Positions 1 to 9,442 of a stretch of 44,774 nucleotides of DNA are shown here, piece by piece. The stretch is taken from assembly GCA_024195585.1 (NCBI GenBank), contig SWBL01000383.1, positions 1-44,774 on the forward strand, read 5' to 3'. The position numbers and the translations under genes are program-made. Each line of letters starts with the position of its first letter. The stretch's first letter is position 1. The notes under the pieces were generated by a model. The model saw only the letters and a program-made list of their open reading frames with translations. It was not told the DNA's origin and did no database searches. This stretch comes from Aureobasidium sp. EXF-3400. Lineage: Eukaryota; Ascomycota; Dothideomycetes; Dothideales; Saccotheciaceae.

Positions 1-47
1 AGATGGCCGAGCGGTCTAAGGCGCCAGCTTAAGGTTCTTCCAATACG

Positions 48-79
<32 letters not shown>

Positions 80-87
80 TCTCGTCA
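1..87 (+). tRNA. tRNA-Leu (AAG), with intron, 5' end cut by the window
   Basis: The leucine-type D arm (GGCCGAGCGGTCTAAGGCG) starts right after base 4, and the T arm (GTGGGTTCAAATCCCAC) ends at 79. The acceptor 3' strand is 80-86 and the discriminator A is 87. The first four acceptor bases lie left of the window; the remaining AGA at 1-3 pairs with the 3' strand as expected. The anticodon stem is CCAGC (24-28) with GCTGG (47-51). The loop reads TT-AAG-G, interrupted after the purine 3' of the anticodon by an 11-nt intron (35-45), the canonical position for nuclear tRNA introns. Anticodon AAG is at 31-33. A long variable arm, typical of tRNA-Leu, follows at about 52-62. Confidence 0.93.
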
Positions 88-93
88 ATATCC

Positions 94-104
94 TTTTGCC
101 TTTT
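94..104 (+). terminator. RNA polymerase III terminator
   Basis: Two TTTT runs (94-97 and 101-104) lie 7 and 14 nt past the tRNA discriminator base. This is the expected place and form of a Pol III stop signal. Confidence 0.7.
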
Positions 105-1291
105 GACGGTATAAATGCTTATCATTAAAGAAGATGGCGGAATGGGTCGAGAAGCAAATTTTTGTCAATCTGGACATGAGATTTGTGGACCCTTTTTTTT
201 TCTTCCTGGATCCTGGCTGCATAAATTGGCTTGACTTTTTATGAACATGCATAATGTGCTTGTATGTTTCTGGGAACACCCTGGCGGAATCAAGGTCCAT
301 GTCATCTGAATCATTTCTGGTCGCTTATTTTTCTGTTGACGAACTTATGTAAGAGCTTTTCTTGGTTGATATCGCATATCGCACAACCATGAACCCAAGC
401 CGTTGGCAATACATTCCGCTGCAAGATCTTTTCGCGATCTAGACCAATTGCATTCGAAAACTGAAACGTTGGTAACTACGAACTCGAAGGGAATACTCTA
501 TAGTGTACAGAGTCCCAGAAGTTAGTAGTACATTGACTGTTCATCTAGCTTCACGTACCATGACCGTGTTCGACAAGCCACGAATAGAGAAAGGCGCTCT
601 CGTCACTTTAGTATGATGGCATGCCTGGGATTGGATGGAGAGGTTTGATAGACTTGCAGATCGTACTTCCAGTCCTAATACTAACACCTACGACCATCGC
701 AGATGCGAACAGCTTGTGAAACGTTTGTGGTGCTAGAGATGTCATAACCCCATTCAGACCTGTGCGTGTTCGAAGACTATCAATGGCCGTCCAAGGCATC
801 CTGTATCGTGATAGTTCGCTGACATTCTGCGAGCCCTTTGCTCCAATCTGCACAAACACTATGAATATAGTACAAGCTAGATACGGACCATTTTGCAAGG
901 CACGTTACATGGAGTAGGAAAACACATAGCTCGGGGGCCGGTCCCCGAGATCCAGCGCCGATCTCTGCCTATTGGGGTCTACTAAGTACCGAAGACGCTA
1001 CTTACCACCGAGGAAGTTGTCTAAACATCCTCTACCTCATTGATAAACGTTAATTTCAACATCTACATAAATATCGGTGAGTCCTTCGTTGTTTTTTCTC
1101 AATTCATCATGTGTATCCTTCGGCAGAAATCAATGTTACAAAAGCACCTCCTGCAGTGCAGAACAAGAGCTATTGTCTTTATACCTTTGTCAACAATATC
1201 ACACATTGCATTTGGTTCCCCAGTCGATATCATCTCCAGCAAGAGAGGCCATACCTCACAGGTCAAGACTACCGTACAGAAGACTCCAAAA
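105..1291. other. Gene-free stretch between the tRNA and the monooxygenase
   Basis: No reading frame here has recognisable domains or splice-linked partners. The one notable element is the GC-rich palindrome at 930-949, listed separately. In-frame ATGs at 1109 and 1133 lie upstream of the chosen monooxygenase start and are discussed there. Confidence 0.6.
932..947. promoter_or_regulatory. Palindromic CGG-N10-CCG, candidate Zn2Cys6 factor site
   Basis: CGGGGGCCGGTCCCCG is an inverted CGGGG/CCCCG pair. With flanking bases it forms a 7-bp GC stem (930-936 with 943-949) around a 6-nt loop. It lies 345 bp upstream of the monooxygenase start. CGG triplets in everted or inverted pairs are the classic target of fungal binuclear-zinc regulators. 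That it is a working site is inference. Confidence 0.35.
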
Positions 1292-2646
1292 ATGCACCAT
1301 ATCCTCATCGTCGGCGGCGGCCCCGCAGGCTCCAGCACCGCCTTTTGGCTTGCAAAAGCAGGCTTCAGAGTGACAGTCGCGGAGCGCTCAACCATACCTC
1401 CTTACGGTCAAGGCATCGACATTACAGACGAGGCTGTTGACATAGTCAAGAAGATGGGCTTGTGGGAAAAGATCAAGAACAACACGACTGGAGAAAGCGG
1501 TTTTGCTTTGCTAGACGATGTGGGCAAGGAGATTGGGATGGTTGGGACTAATCCAGCTGACCAGAGCAAGACGGCTTTCTCGCCTACTAATGAGATTGAG
1601 GTGTGCAAGACAAAACCTCTAGAGGAAGTATTTACTGATTTTGTGATCAGATCATGCGTGGCACTTTGACGAACATATTTATGGATGCTGCAAAAGAACA
1701 GGGAGTGGAGTATAGATATGGGTTCGGTCTTCTCCATCTGCTGGTCTGATACCTCTAACCATTTCCTAGATGCACAGTAAATGATATCCAACAGGGAACA
1801 TCTTCCGTAACGGCCACACTCTCAGGAAACAACCAAGCGGAAGAGTACACTGCTATCATCGGCGCAGATGGCGTTGCCTCTCGAGTACGAAACCTGGCCT
1901 TCGACGAAACAATAACCGAGGATTGCTTCAAGCAAACCGATACATATGTGGCGTACTTCTCCATGCAAGTCGACCCCAAACACCAAATCACTCACTCTGT
2001 CGGACAGCATGCCAACGAAGGACGTATAATGTGGATACGACCGATTGACAAGACTGGAAGTCGAGCTTCTGGATATCTGATCGTTACAACAACCGATGCT
2101 GCAGATTTGCACCAGGCAGCTAGACATGGAACTGTAGAACAACAGAAGGCTCTTCTGGACAAGCGCTATGAAGGTGTTGGTGGCATCAAAGACAGGATCT
2201 TACAAGGCATGCGGGAATCGCAAGACTTTTACTTCACAAGAGTTGTGCAAGTAAGACTCGATACTTGGCACAGCGGTCGTTGTGCTCTGGTCGGTGATGC
2301 GGCATATTGTCCTTCTCCTCTGACGGGACAAGGCACCACAATGGCTCTCATTGGAAGTTACATTCTCGCAGGAGAATTAGCAGCCAATCGTGAAGACCCA
2401 GCCGCAGCTTTTATCAAATATAGGAAGAACTTTGAAGAGTTTGTGCAAGAGAATGGTACCATACCATTGGGAGGAAGAGCACCTAAGCTCCTTGCTCCTC
2501 AGTCAGACCTTGGAATCTGGTTGATCAGGTTCATGTTTGGAACAATCGCGCGACCAGGATATCAAAAGTTGTTTGAATCACTTCCCTCGCTGCCTAGCTT
2601 TGGTGGTCAAGTCAAAAGATTTCAGGTACCTGATTACCGCTTTTAG
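1292..2646 (+). CDS. FAD-dependent monooxygenase (PHBH fold, class A)
   Basis: Three exons: 1292-1600, 1651-1721 and 1770-2646; introns of 50 and 48 nt; 418 aa. The N-terminal GGGPAG at residues 8-13 is the Rossmann FAD-binding loop. The middle has IIGADGVASRVR, the DG motif, and the GDAAYCPSPLTGQG block near residues 302-315 is the GD motif that binds the FAD ribityl chain. Splicing restores the family pattern around EIEIMRGTL and YGCTVND. Such enzymes use NAD(P)H and O2 to hydroxylate or oxidise small aromatics or other metabolites; the substrate cannot be read here. The start at 1292 places the Rossmann loop near the N-terminus as usual. In-frame ATGs at 1109 and 1133 would add 61 or 53 mostly basic residues, so an extended form is not excluded. 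The neighbouring broken gene gives no pathway context. Confidence 0.88.
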
Positions 2647-2979
2647 ATGTGTTAAGGGGGCTGAAGATCCAAGGCGTCGACCTTGTGGGACTCGACATAT
2701 ACTTCTGAATGATTTTTGACACTGAAGGCTACTTCTAGTTGATGCGGATAGATGCCTCGAGCAAATCAAACAGCACATCTTCACTACTTATTCTTTGGAC
2801 CTCAAGAATCTGTGATTTCTTACGGCTGGAACTGGATGTCTGTTAAAAACACTTACACCGTTATCAGTGGAGATAACTGTCAGGCAGTCTGCGAGTCAAA
2901 CAACCGTGCAACTAGGACACTGACAGCCATCAAGTGGGAGCACGAAGGAAGTTACAGACTTTTACATACGGGGAGGGAG
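2647..2979. other. Convergent 3' region, nothing recognised
   Basis: This 333-bp stretch lies between the 3' ends of the monooxygenase (+) and the broken phosphotransferase-like gene (-). Short open frames run through it, but none has recognisable features. Confidence 0.5.
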
Positions 2980-4366
2980 TCAGGCTTCATTGGTATCACT
3001 GGCATGATGTCGCCACTCTAGGTACGATCCGATGTTTTCTCCCTCGAAGCTTCTTCTCAAGCCCTGGAACAGGTTACTGAAGACGTCGTAAGGGGGTGTA
3101 TCTGCAGCCCGAAGGAAAAAAAGGAATCTTTGCCATGCGCGACCTTGCAAAATCATCTGCGCCATATCTTCTCGTCCACGGCGTCGGAACATCTGCGCAA
3201 ACTCATATTCCTCTTGTGACAGGTCATTGCTGCCATCGTAATACTTTTGAACAGGCCACATCATGCATGGAAAGCTGAATGCTAAACTCTTCGTTTCAGT
3301 CGATGCGAACTCCCAGTCAATTATCCCGGTGATGTTGTAGTCTTCGTCGATGAGAATGTGGTCGCCCTTATCGTCGGCATGTTTCAGATAGAAGTGATCA
3401 TCTGTCGCACTTGCCAAAAGACTGGGTAAATGCTGAAGTCTCCAAAGATGGGTCAAGAAGTTGTCAGTGGCAAGCGTGGATAGCTCCACCCTTGATCATG
3501 TCTATTTCGTGCGTCAAAATCGAGGTGAGCGATTCCTCCAAGGTAGAAAACGGTCCGAGCGATCTTGAAGGGGATACAAACATGTGGCCCTGGGCGAATG
3601 GTCCAACCGATCCACCTTGAGAAAGTGATCCGGTTGCTGGGAAGGGATGCCTCTCAAGTTCGAGAGATACATCTACAAGTTGTGCCATCACTTTCGTTTT
3701 CTGTTGAGCTGAAGCATCAGATCACTGCAGTGGCTTTCCAGGAAGCTTTTCCATGAGCATGTATGGAGTCCCAATCTCACTCGCGTCGCATGAATGGTGA
3801 AAAACTTCTGGAGTTCGTATATTGGTTCGAGCGAGGAATTTCAGAGTTTCCACTTCATTTATGGAGATAGTCGCTTGTGCTTCGTGAGGCAGTACTGTAG
3901 GTTCTTCAAATCTTAGTCGTACTATCCAGACAACGCCGTCAGTGAAGCAGATATCGAGGTTGCAATTCTGACCACCCGTCTGATCCAATATCTGCTTGGA
4001 CTCGGCATCTGGTACTGCCTGTTCACTAACATCCAGAAAAGCGGGTATGTAGCACGGAATATTGTCGTGGAGACGAGTCGCAATGGATCTGAGAGCATCG
4101 AAGTCGACTTTATTGAGTAATGCTTGCAGGTGGCCCTGTTTTGCAGAGTCGTATGCCGCGAAGAAAGCATCAGGGTCATTGTCTTGCATAGTTAGCACTC
4201 TTTTACTCTGTTCTAGTGGTGAGATGACACGAACCTCTGATGGACATGTATGGAATTCAGGCGCTAGGTGTTTCAAGCAACGATGACTAGAGCATATCAT
4301 ACAGTCGCCGCTTCCACGCTCGGCAGGGCTTTTGCAATTGAGAAGATTACAACCTCTCAATGGCAT
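2980..4366 (-). pseudogene. Aminoglycoside phosphotransferase (APH)-like gene with an in-frame stop and a frameshift
   Basis: Three blocks on the minus strand add up to one fungal APH/choline-kinase-like protein. Block 4366-3725 holds a cysteine/histidine-rich N-terminus (CMICSSHRCLKH...HTCP), a nucleotide-binding lobe and the hinge GTPYMLMEKLPGKPL. It ends at a TGA (3722-3724), yet the same frame continues directly as KVMAQLVDVSLELERHPFP, the next family element. A second break near 3484-3493 shifts the frame: MIKGG in one frame continues as ELSTLATDNFLTH in another. The last block (to 2980) has HADDKGDHILIDEDYNITGIIDWEFA, with the catalytic-loop-like HADDKGDHI and the metal-binding IIDWE. 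Both lesions lie inside conserved sequence. A 72-nt GT..AG segment (3709-3780) could splice out the stop but would delete the hinge, and it leaves the frameshift. Function of the intact family is poorly defined. Sequencing error remains possible. Confidence 0.8.
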
Positions 4367-4606
4367 ATTGAAGGAATTGTTGTTGCAAGATCCTCAAGTG
4401 AAGGCAAGAAGAGACGAGTTCAAAGTTATGTGTGTGTTTAGGAAGCTTAGAAAAACAATATGGAGAGCAGAGATTTTGAAGTAACGTGTTTGTCAAAATC
4501 AATAAACCAATCAATTCAAGACGGGTCCTTGGCATGATGTTGCTGATGAAGGAAAAGTATGCAAAGATGGCTTTTGTTCATTTCTATACACAAAGATCCA
4601 AGGATC

Positions 4607-5680
4607 TTACACCGCCTTGCTACCGAAGACCTTGATCCTTGAGATACCACCGTCGGGGATCATGACCAGCTTGACGTAGCCATAAGCCTTGCCCTGAACC
4701 TCCTTCAACACATCACCCTCGTAAACGTGTTCGAAGTCAGGACCAGTCTTTTGCGGGCTCAAGATCTCGGTCCAGTTGCTGCTATCGTGTGCAGGAGCCT
4801 CTCCAGCCTCGGCAGCGAACACTTGCACCTTTTGTGGGAAGTTGCCTCTGAAGTGTGCGGTATCGATCAGCAATTTGGAGATGTGGCCGGTGGTGCCTAG
4901 GCGAATGATGCACCAATCGATGTGTTCGCCGCGTGTGCGCTTGGTCTCCCAGCCATCACCCATGTCCTTGCCGCGACCAGGAAGTAGCAGGTTGTCTTTT
5001 GTGCCAAAGTGCTGGTCAGAGCATTGGATTGCTACACCACCATTGACGGTGGCTGCAAGATCGAAGACTGCTGATGTGTCCTTGGGCAAGACAGCTTGGA
5101 CATCGCCGTAGAGGCGGAAACGAGCAATGCCGCCATCAGGGAACATCTGCAGACGGATATGTGTGTAAGGTTTTGTGATGGAGGGGAGGAGCCATGCATG
5201 TCGTTGCGAAGGCCCACACTCTTGAATAGGAAGGATAGTCTCCCACTCCTTGAAGTCCTTGCTCTTGATTTCTTCTTCTCTGTCGTCAGAGGCAAAGCAG
5301 CCCTGCACAGCAACCTCAGGCGCATGGTTGCCATTGAAGAATGCAGTGTCGATCTCGACACCCTTGACTCTACCAGAAGCAACACCCAAGCGGAAGACTA
5401 CCCAGTCAAAAGGCTCGGGGTTATGGCGACGAGTCTCCCAACCATCATACCAAGCCCCTGAGAAGACGAAGACGCCGGGTTTGCGGATTGGTGCGGTGGG
5501 GGTAGTGAGGTTCTCAGCGGCTGCGAACCATTCGTCGGAGAAGGAAAGGATGCGGGAGCCAAGAGGTTTACTGATCAGGTCGATGCTGTTGGAGCCGAAT
5601 GTGGACTGGATTTCTTCCACTGGGATAGCCTTGACTTGGCCATTGTTTACGGTGTCAAGTGACTCGGTGTGGATTTCCAT
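4607..5680 (-). CDS. DAL2: Allantoicase (allantoate amidinohydrolase)
   Basis: Single exon, 357 aa. It hydrolyses allantoate to ureidoglycolate and urea in purine (ureide) catabolism, in the cytosol. Two homologous allantoicase domains are visible, each starting near an FxGxWxDGWET-like element: SGAWYDGWETRRHNPEPFDWVVFRLG (about residues 74-99) and GRGKDMGDGWETKRTRGEHIDWCIIRLG (about 237-264). Each domain then has an ID(T)A-FxGN element (VEIDTAFFNGNHAPE; LLIDTAHFRGNFPQK) and ends in (M)FPDGGIARFRLYG or MIPDGGISRIKVFG. Length and the two-repeat structure match fungal allantoicases. The first ATG after the upstream stop is used. It is transcribed divergently from the M20 amidohydrolase at 6268. 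The shared intergenic region carries GATA cores, which fits nitrogen-regulated expression (inference). Confidence 0.96.
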   Translation of the reverse strand: MEIHTESLDTVNNGQVKAIPVEEIQSTFGSNSIDLISKPLGSRILSFSDEWFAAAENLTTPTAPIRKPGVFVFSGAWYDGWETRRHNPEPFDWVVFRLGVASGRVKGVEIDTAFFNGNHAPEVAVQGCFASDDREEEIKSKDFKEWETILPIQECGPSQRHAWLLPSITKPYTHIRLQMFPDGGIARFRLYGDVQAVLPKDTSAVFDLAATVNGGVAIQCSDQHFGTKDNLLLPGRGKDMGDGWETKRTRGEHIDWCIIRLGTTGHISKLLIDTAHFRGNFPQKVQVFAAEAGEAPAHDSSNWTEILSPQKTGPDFEHVYEGDVLKEVQGKAYGYVKLVMIPDGGISRIKVFGSKAV

Positions 5681-6267
5681 TGTTGACGTAGTGGGTTGTT
5701 TGTAAATTTATGTCTCTGGAAATGAAAAGGAAAGAAGGGTAGGTGGATAGCAAGAGAAAGAAGGAGAGAAGAAGGATCAAAGCGGTGAGACGAAGAAAAG
5801 ATTGTTGGGCAGACACTGGTATAACTGCTTACTCGATGGAATGATTTCCTATCGAGTAACACCCCGCCGTATCTTTGGCGGCCCTGCCCGCCATGTCTCG
5901 CCGATCTCGCCGACGCCCGCCATTGTGAGACGTGGAGGCTTTGCGGAGTGTCGACAATGGCAACCTTATGCGAGAGTACGGATATACAGGCACAAGGTTG
6001 TATTGTGAAGACTCACAGCTCTTGAAAAACATGCAATATTTTGAAAGGAATTTGACTCATAAGACCGTCTATTGACTCATCCACCAACCTCCTTCCTCAT
6101 CAAGCACATCGGCAGATCGACAGGTACGGCCAACTTACGGCCAAAGGTCGATAAAGGCGGGGTTCCTACCTATATATACCAAGATAGAGTACATAGTCAC
6201 TTGCTCTCTTCTGATTCGATTTTCATCCTTTTCCTACCCAATCTCACAAACATAGCAAAGGAACACT
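5681..6267. promoter_or_regulatory. Divergent promoter of allantoicase and M20 amidohydrolase
   Basis: This 587-bp region lies between two genes transcribed away from each other. HGATAR cores, the class bound by AreA/Nit2-type GATA factors, occur at 5849-5854 (minus), 6149-6154 and 6182-6187. A TATA-like TATATATACC at 6171-6180 lies about 90 bp before the amidohydrolase ATG. ACGGCCAA is directly repeated at 6126-6133 and 6137-6144. GATA cores are short and arise by chance, so regulation by nitrogen is inference. Confidence 0.5.
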
Positions 6268-7633
6268 ATGACAAAGGCAGATAATCCCATCAGCAAGGTC
6301 GTGTCCTCGTACCGTCCAGACCTGGAACAGGACTATATACCCCTCTACAAGCATTTCCACGCTCACCCAGAGCTCTCGCACCAGGAGAAGGAAACAGCAG
6401 CAAAGATTGCCGAACACTTGGGACGAACATGTCCAGACGTCCAGTTACGTACTGGCATCGGAGGACACGGACTAGCAGGCATACTCAAGAACGGATCTGG
6501 ACCCACTGTGCTGCTTCGCGCCGACATCGATGGTCTGCCCGTAGAGGAGAAATCAGGGCTTGCTTGGGCGAGCAAAAAGCGCATGGTCGATCTTGAAGGT
6601 GTGGAAAAGCCGACTATGCATGCTTGTGGCCATGATATACACATCACTTCTCTGCTTGCTGCTGCGTCTCTGCTCTACAAATCTAGGGATACTTGGTCTG
6701 GGACACTAATCTTCTGTTTCCAGCCGGCAGAAGAGAAAGGTCAAGGCGCGCAGGCTATGGTAGACGATGGACTATACGACAAAGTGCCTATCCCAGATGT
6801 TGTGTTGGGCGGCCATGTGATGCCTATGCGAGCAGGCACATTAGGCACAAAGCGCGGCCTCATGGCATCCTCAGCAGATTCGCTGAAGGTCACTCTGCAC
6901 GGCAAGGGCGGACATGCCAGTCAACCGCACAGACTGGTCGACCCAGTGGTCATGGCTGCGAGCACAGTCATGCGACTTCAAACCATCGTCAGCAGAGAAG
7001 TCGATCCTGCTGACAATGCCGTCGTCACTTGTGCTTGCATTATTGCTGGAGATGCCGAGAATGTGGTTGCTGATAATGCCATCTTGAAACTGGATCTGAG
7101 AGCTGTGAATGCCGAAACCAGAAGCAAGGTCTTGAGCAGTGTGAAGAGAATCGTCAACGCAGAGTCTACGGCCAGTGGCGCGGTTCAAGATCCTACCTTC
7201 GAGACAACGAGAAACTTTCCACTTACCATCAATGATGACGAGGTCACGCAACGCTTGGAAGAAAGCTTCGGCGAGCACTTCGGGACTGATGAGAATTCGT
7301 ATACGAGTTCTGCGGCAAAGCTTGGTGGAAGCGAGGACTTTGGAATTTTAGGTAAGTTTGAATTGATTGTACTTCCCCTCCGGCATACTCTGCTATGTAT
7401 GTCCTATCTAACGAGCTGACACTACGATAGCAACGGCGATCGGAAAACCTTCGTCGTTCTGGACATATGGTGGTACAGACCCCAAGTTGTGGGACAAGGT
7501 GGCAGCTGAAGGGCGTTCTGGAGACGTGCCTATCAACCACAGTGCCTATTTTGCTCCAGTAATAATGCCGACGCTGCAGGTGGCAGTCGACGCATATGCT
7601 GTTGCAGCGTTAACATGGCTTTTGAAGAAATAA
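6268..7633 (+). CDS. M20D-family amidohydrolase / metallocarboxypeptidase-like
   Basis: Two exons, 6268-7351 and 7431-7633, with a 79-nt intron; 428 aa. Family elements in order: HAHPELSHQE (residues 31-40), LRADIDGLPVEE (83-94), the metal site MHACGHDIH (117-125, with H118, C120, H122 and D123), FQPAEEKGQG (151-160, with the EE general base), GGHASQPH in the dimerisation domain, and GGSEDFG near the C-terminus. This is the hippurate hydrolase / IAA-amino-acid hydrolase branch, which cleaves N-acyl amino acids or related amides using two metal ions. The substrate is unknown. Splicing is supported because SEDFGIL continues as ATAIGKPSSFWTYGG and the frame ends with a short conserved C-terminus. 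No signal peptide is evident. Its 3' end is only 24 bp from the convergent gene at 7658. Confidence 0.9.
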
Positions 7634-7657
7634 TGAGCTTATGACATTAGTATGGTC

Positions 7658-9134
7658 TCAATCCGTGGGATGTTCCCAGGGCAGGCGACCAACAAGAAGG
7701 TCCTTCTGACCGTAAAACTCGCTGGCCACCGTGACAAGCATGTCAATGGTTACACACGTGTTAGTGTCGGGGAAGTCTTCTTGTTCCTGATCTTTCTTCT
7801 CTTGAGCTTCAGCTTCGATTTGTAACTCGCGCTTCTTAGCAGCAATGGCATCCAAGAGTTGGCCTTCAGTTTCCAGATCCATGGTCTCACCCCCTTGCTC
7901 ATTCTGTGCAGGTGTGATTTCTTCCTTGATCTGTGCTTCTACTGCAGCCTCGATTGGTTCAGCTTCTGGTGCGCCAGCTTTGGTGGCATCTGCTTGGTCC
8001 GCATCGACAAGTTCGCCTTCTTCATAGTTGGCGGCATTTTCTTCGGGATAGTCGTCGAGATGATCGTAGTCAGGGTCGTTGGACCTACCGTACTTGGCTT
8101 TGTGATGCATCATACGTACCCAGATGGCCATCTTTGCCAGATCTCGAATTACGCCAACCTCTCTAGTCTGCAACAAGCCAACATCGTCCAGCTTTGCCAA
8201 CAATGACCAAGCCCACAGGCCGAGATTGTTTGGAATGTTTGTTTTGCGGCAATTCTCCAGCTGACCCTCGACAAGCTTCAACAAGCGAAAGATTGAGGGA
8301 GAGTCAAGAGAAGCCAGTTGAGCAGGAAGTGGAGTGGTGTGAAGAAGATGATACTTCCATTCCTTGTCGGCCATCTTATTGCCGAAAGGTAGAGAGATAG
8401 GATGCTGATGATCAGGGGACTGGACGGCCTGAACCGATGGTGCCGCTCTCAAGTTGTGACGCAGTATTTCGAAACGAGTTTTGAGGGAAACGTAAAAGGC
8501 GTCCTGGGCTTTCATGCCTGGCTGAACAGGACCTATTACAGGGGCGGCGAGCGAAGGAGCCACATAAGCCCCATCCTCATACCAACCGTCTTGATGGTCG
8601 TCTTCGGCATCTTCCTCATAGTAACCGTCGTAATCGTCAACATGTTCTTCGTAGTCATCGTCGTCGTAGTCAACAGGTTGGGATGTTTGTGGAGGCGGGG
8701 CGCGAACGATGTGCGGGATAGCGCGTGCTTCGGATCTGTGAATGTGTCAGAAGGACAAGGAGCAGCAAAAGGGCAGAACTTGCTTACCTGACCATGCGTA
8801 GATAGTCAAGGCCATCGTTGGCAGGGCCGTAAAAGGGTTCCCTGTCGCGTGGATCCAAGCCTGGAAAAGCGCCCACTTGGCCGTAGGTGACGTCTGTCTG
8901 CGGACGTTCACGTTCTCTCAGGGCTTCTTTTGACACGACTGCATGTCTCTGATCGGACACTTGGTTCGCATCATCATCGTTGGAGTCGCTGCCGTAAGAG
9001 ACTTTCTGTCGCGGAACGGGCGGCGCTGTCTCTTCCTCGATGTCGTCGTACGAGATGACCTGCCGTCTCTCGCTCGGTGGCGCTCTTCGCGCGTGAGGCG
9101 CCGTGTCCTTTCTCTTCTTCTTGTTCTTGCCCAT
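7658..9134 (-). CDS. Gemin2/SIP1 (Brr1-like) snRNP assembly factor
   Basis: Two exons on the minus strand, 9134-8788 and 8735-7658, with a 52-nt intron; 474 aa. The N-terminus (MGKNKKKRKD...) is basic. The family's conserved entry YGQVGAFPGLD...FYGPANDGLDYLRMVRSEA spans the splice junction. A very acidic D/E/Y stretch follows. The C-terminal helical half contains the hallmark NLGLWAWSLLAKLDDVGLLQTREVGVIRDLAKMAIWVRMM, the Gemin2 signature, then acidic low-complexity and a final helix. Gemin2 organises Sm proteins for assembly on snRNA in the SMN complex; Brr1 is the yeast relative. The chosen start is the ATG before MGKNKKKRK. It is convergent with the amidohydrolase (24-bp gap). A second splicing gene (SF3A1) lies 3.8 kb away, with no evidence of linked function. 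Confidence 0.85.
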
Positions 9135-9442
9135 GGCTGGTAATGTTTGGAGATGATTGGAAGACTGAATTATTATTTGGGGTCGATGTTTTCTCCACAC
9201 ACCAGATCGTCATCATCACATGCAATTTCACTTTGGCTTACGCTCCGATCAGCAAGACCGACCCTCAACCATGCGACACAGAGGAAGGACGTCCGCGAAA
9301 GTGTGCAAAGATAGAGAAGATTATGACAAAAGAGAATGGATATCACTAAATATTTCTAGAGCTGCTCCTACTGTGGCGTTCAGCATAACTTCGTTGCCTG
9401 ATATTTTCCTGACAACCCCTGCACGTCAATGACCGCACCATT

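Noticed and set aside
608..898. 96-codon minus-strand frame left of the monooxygenase
   Set aside because: No motif, and composition like random sequence.
3464..3756. Intron between the first two blocks of the APH-like gene as an innocent explanation
   Set aside because: The blocks are in the same frame with only a TGA between them. GT..AG pairs confined to the gap are 17-25 nt, too short, and the longer 72-nt option removes the conserved hinge.
4347..4535. 62-codon minus-strand frame overlapping the start of the broken APH-like gene
   Set aside because: Short, Leu-rich, no family likeness; probably leader sequence of the APH-like gene.
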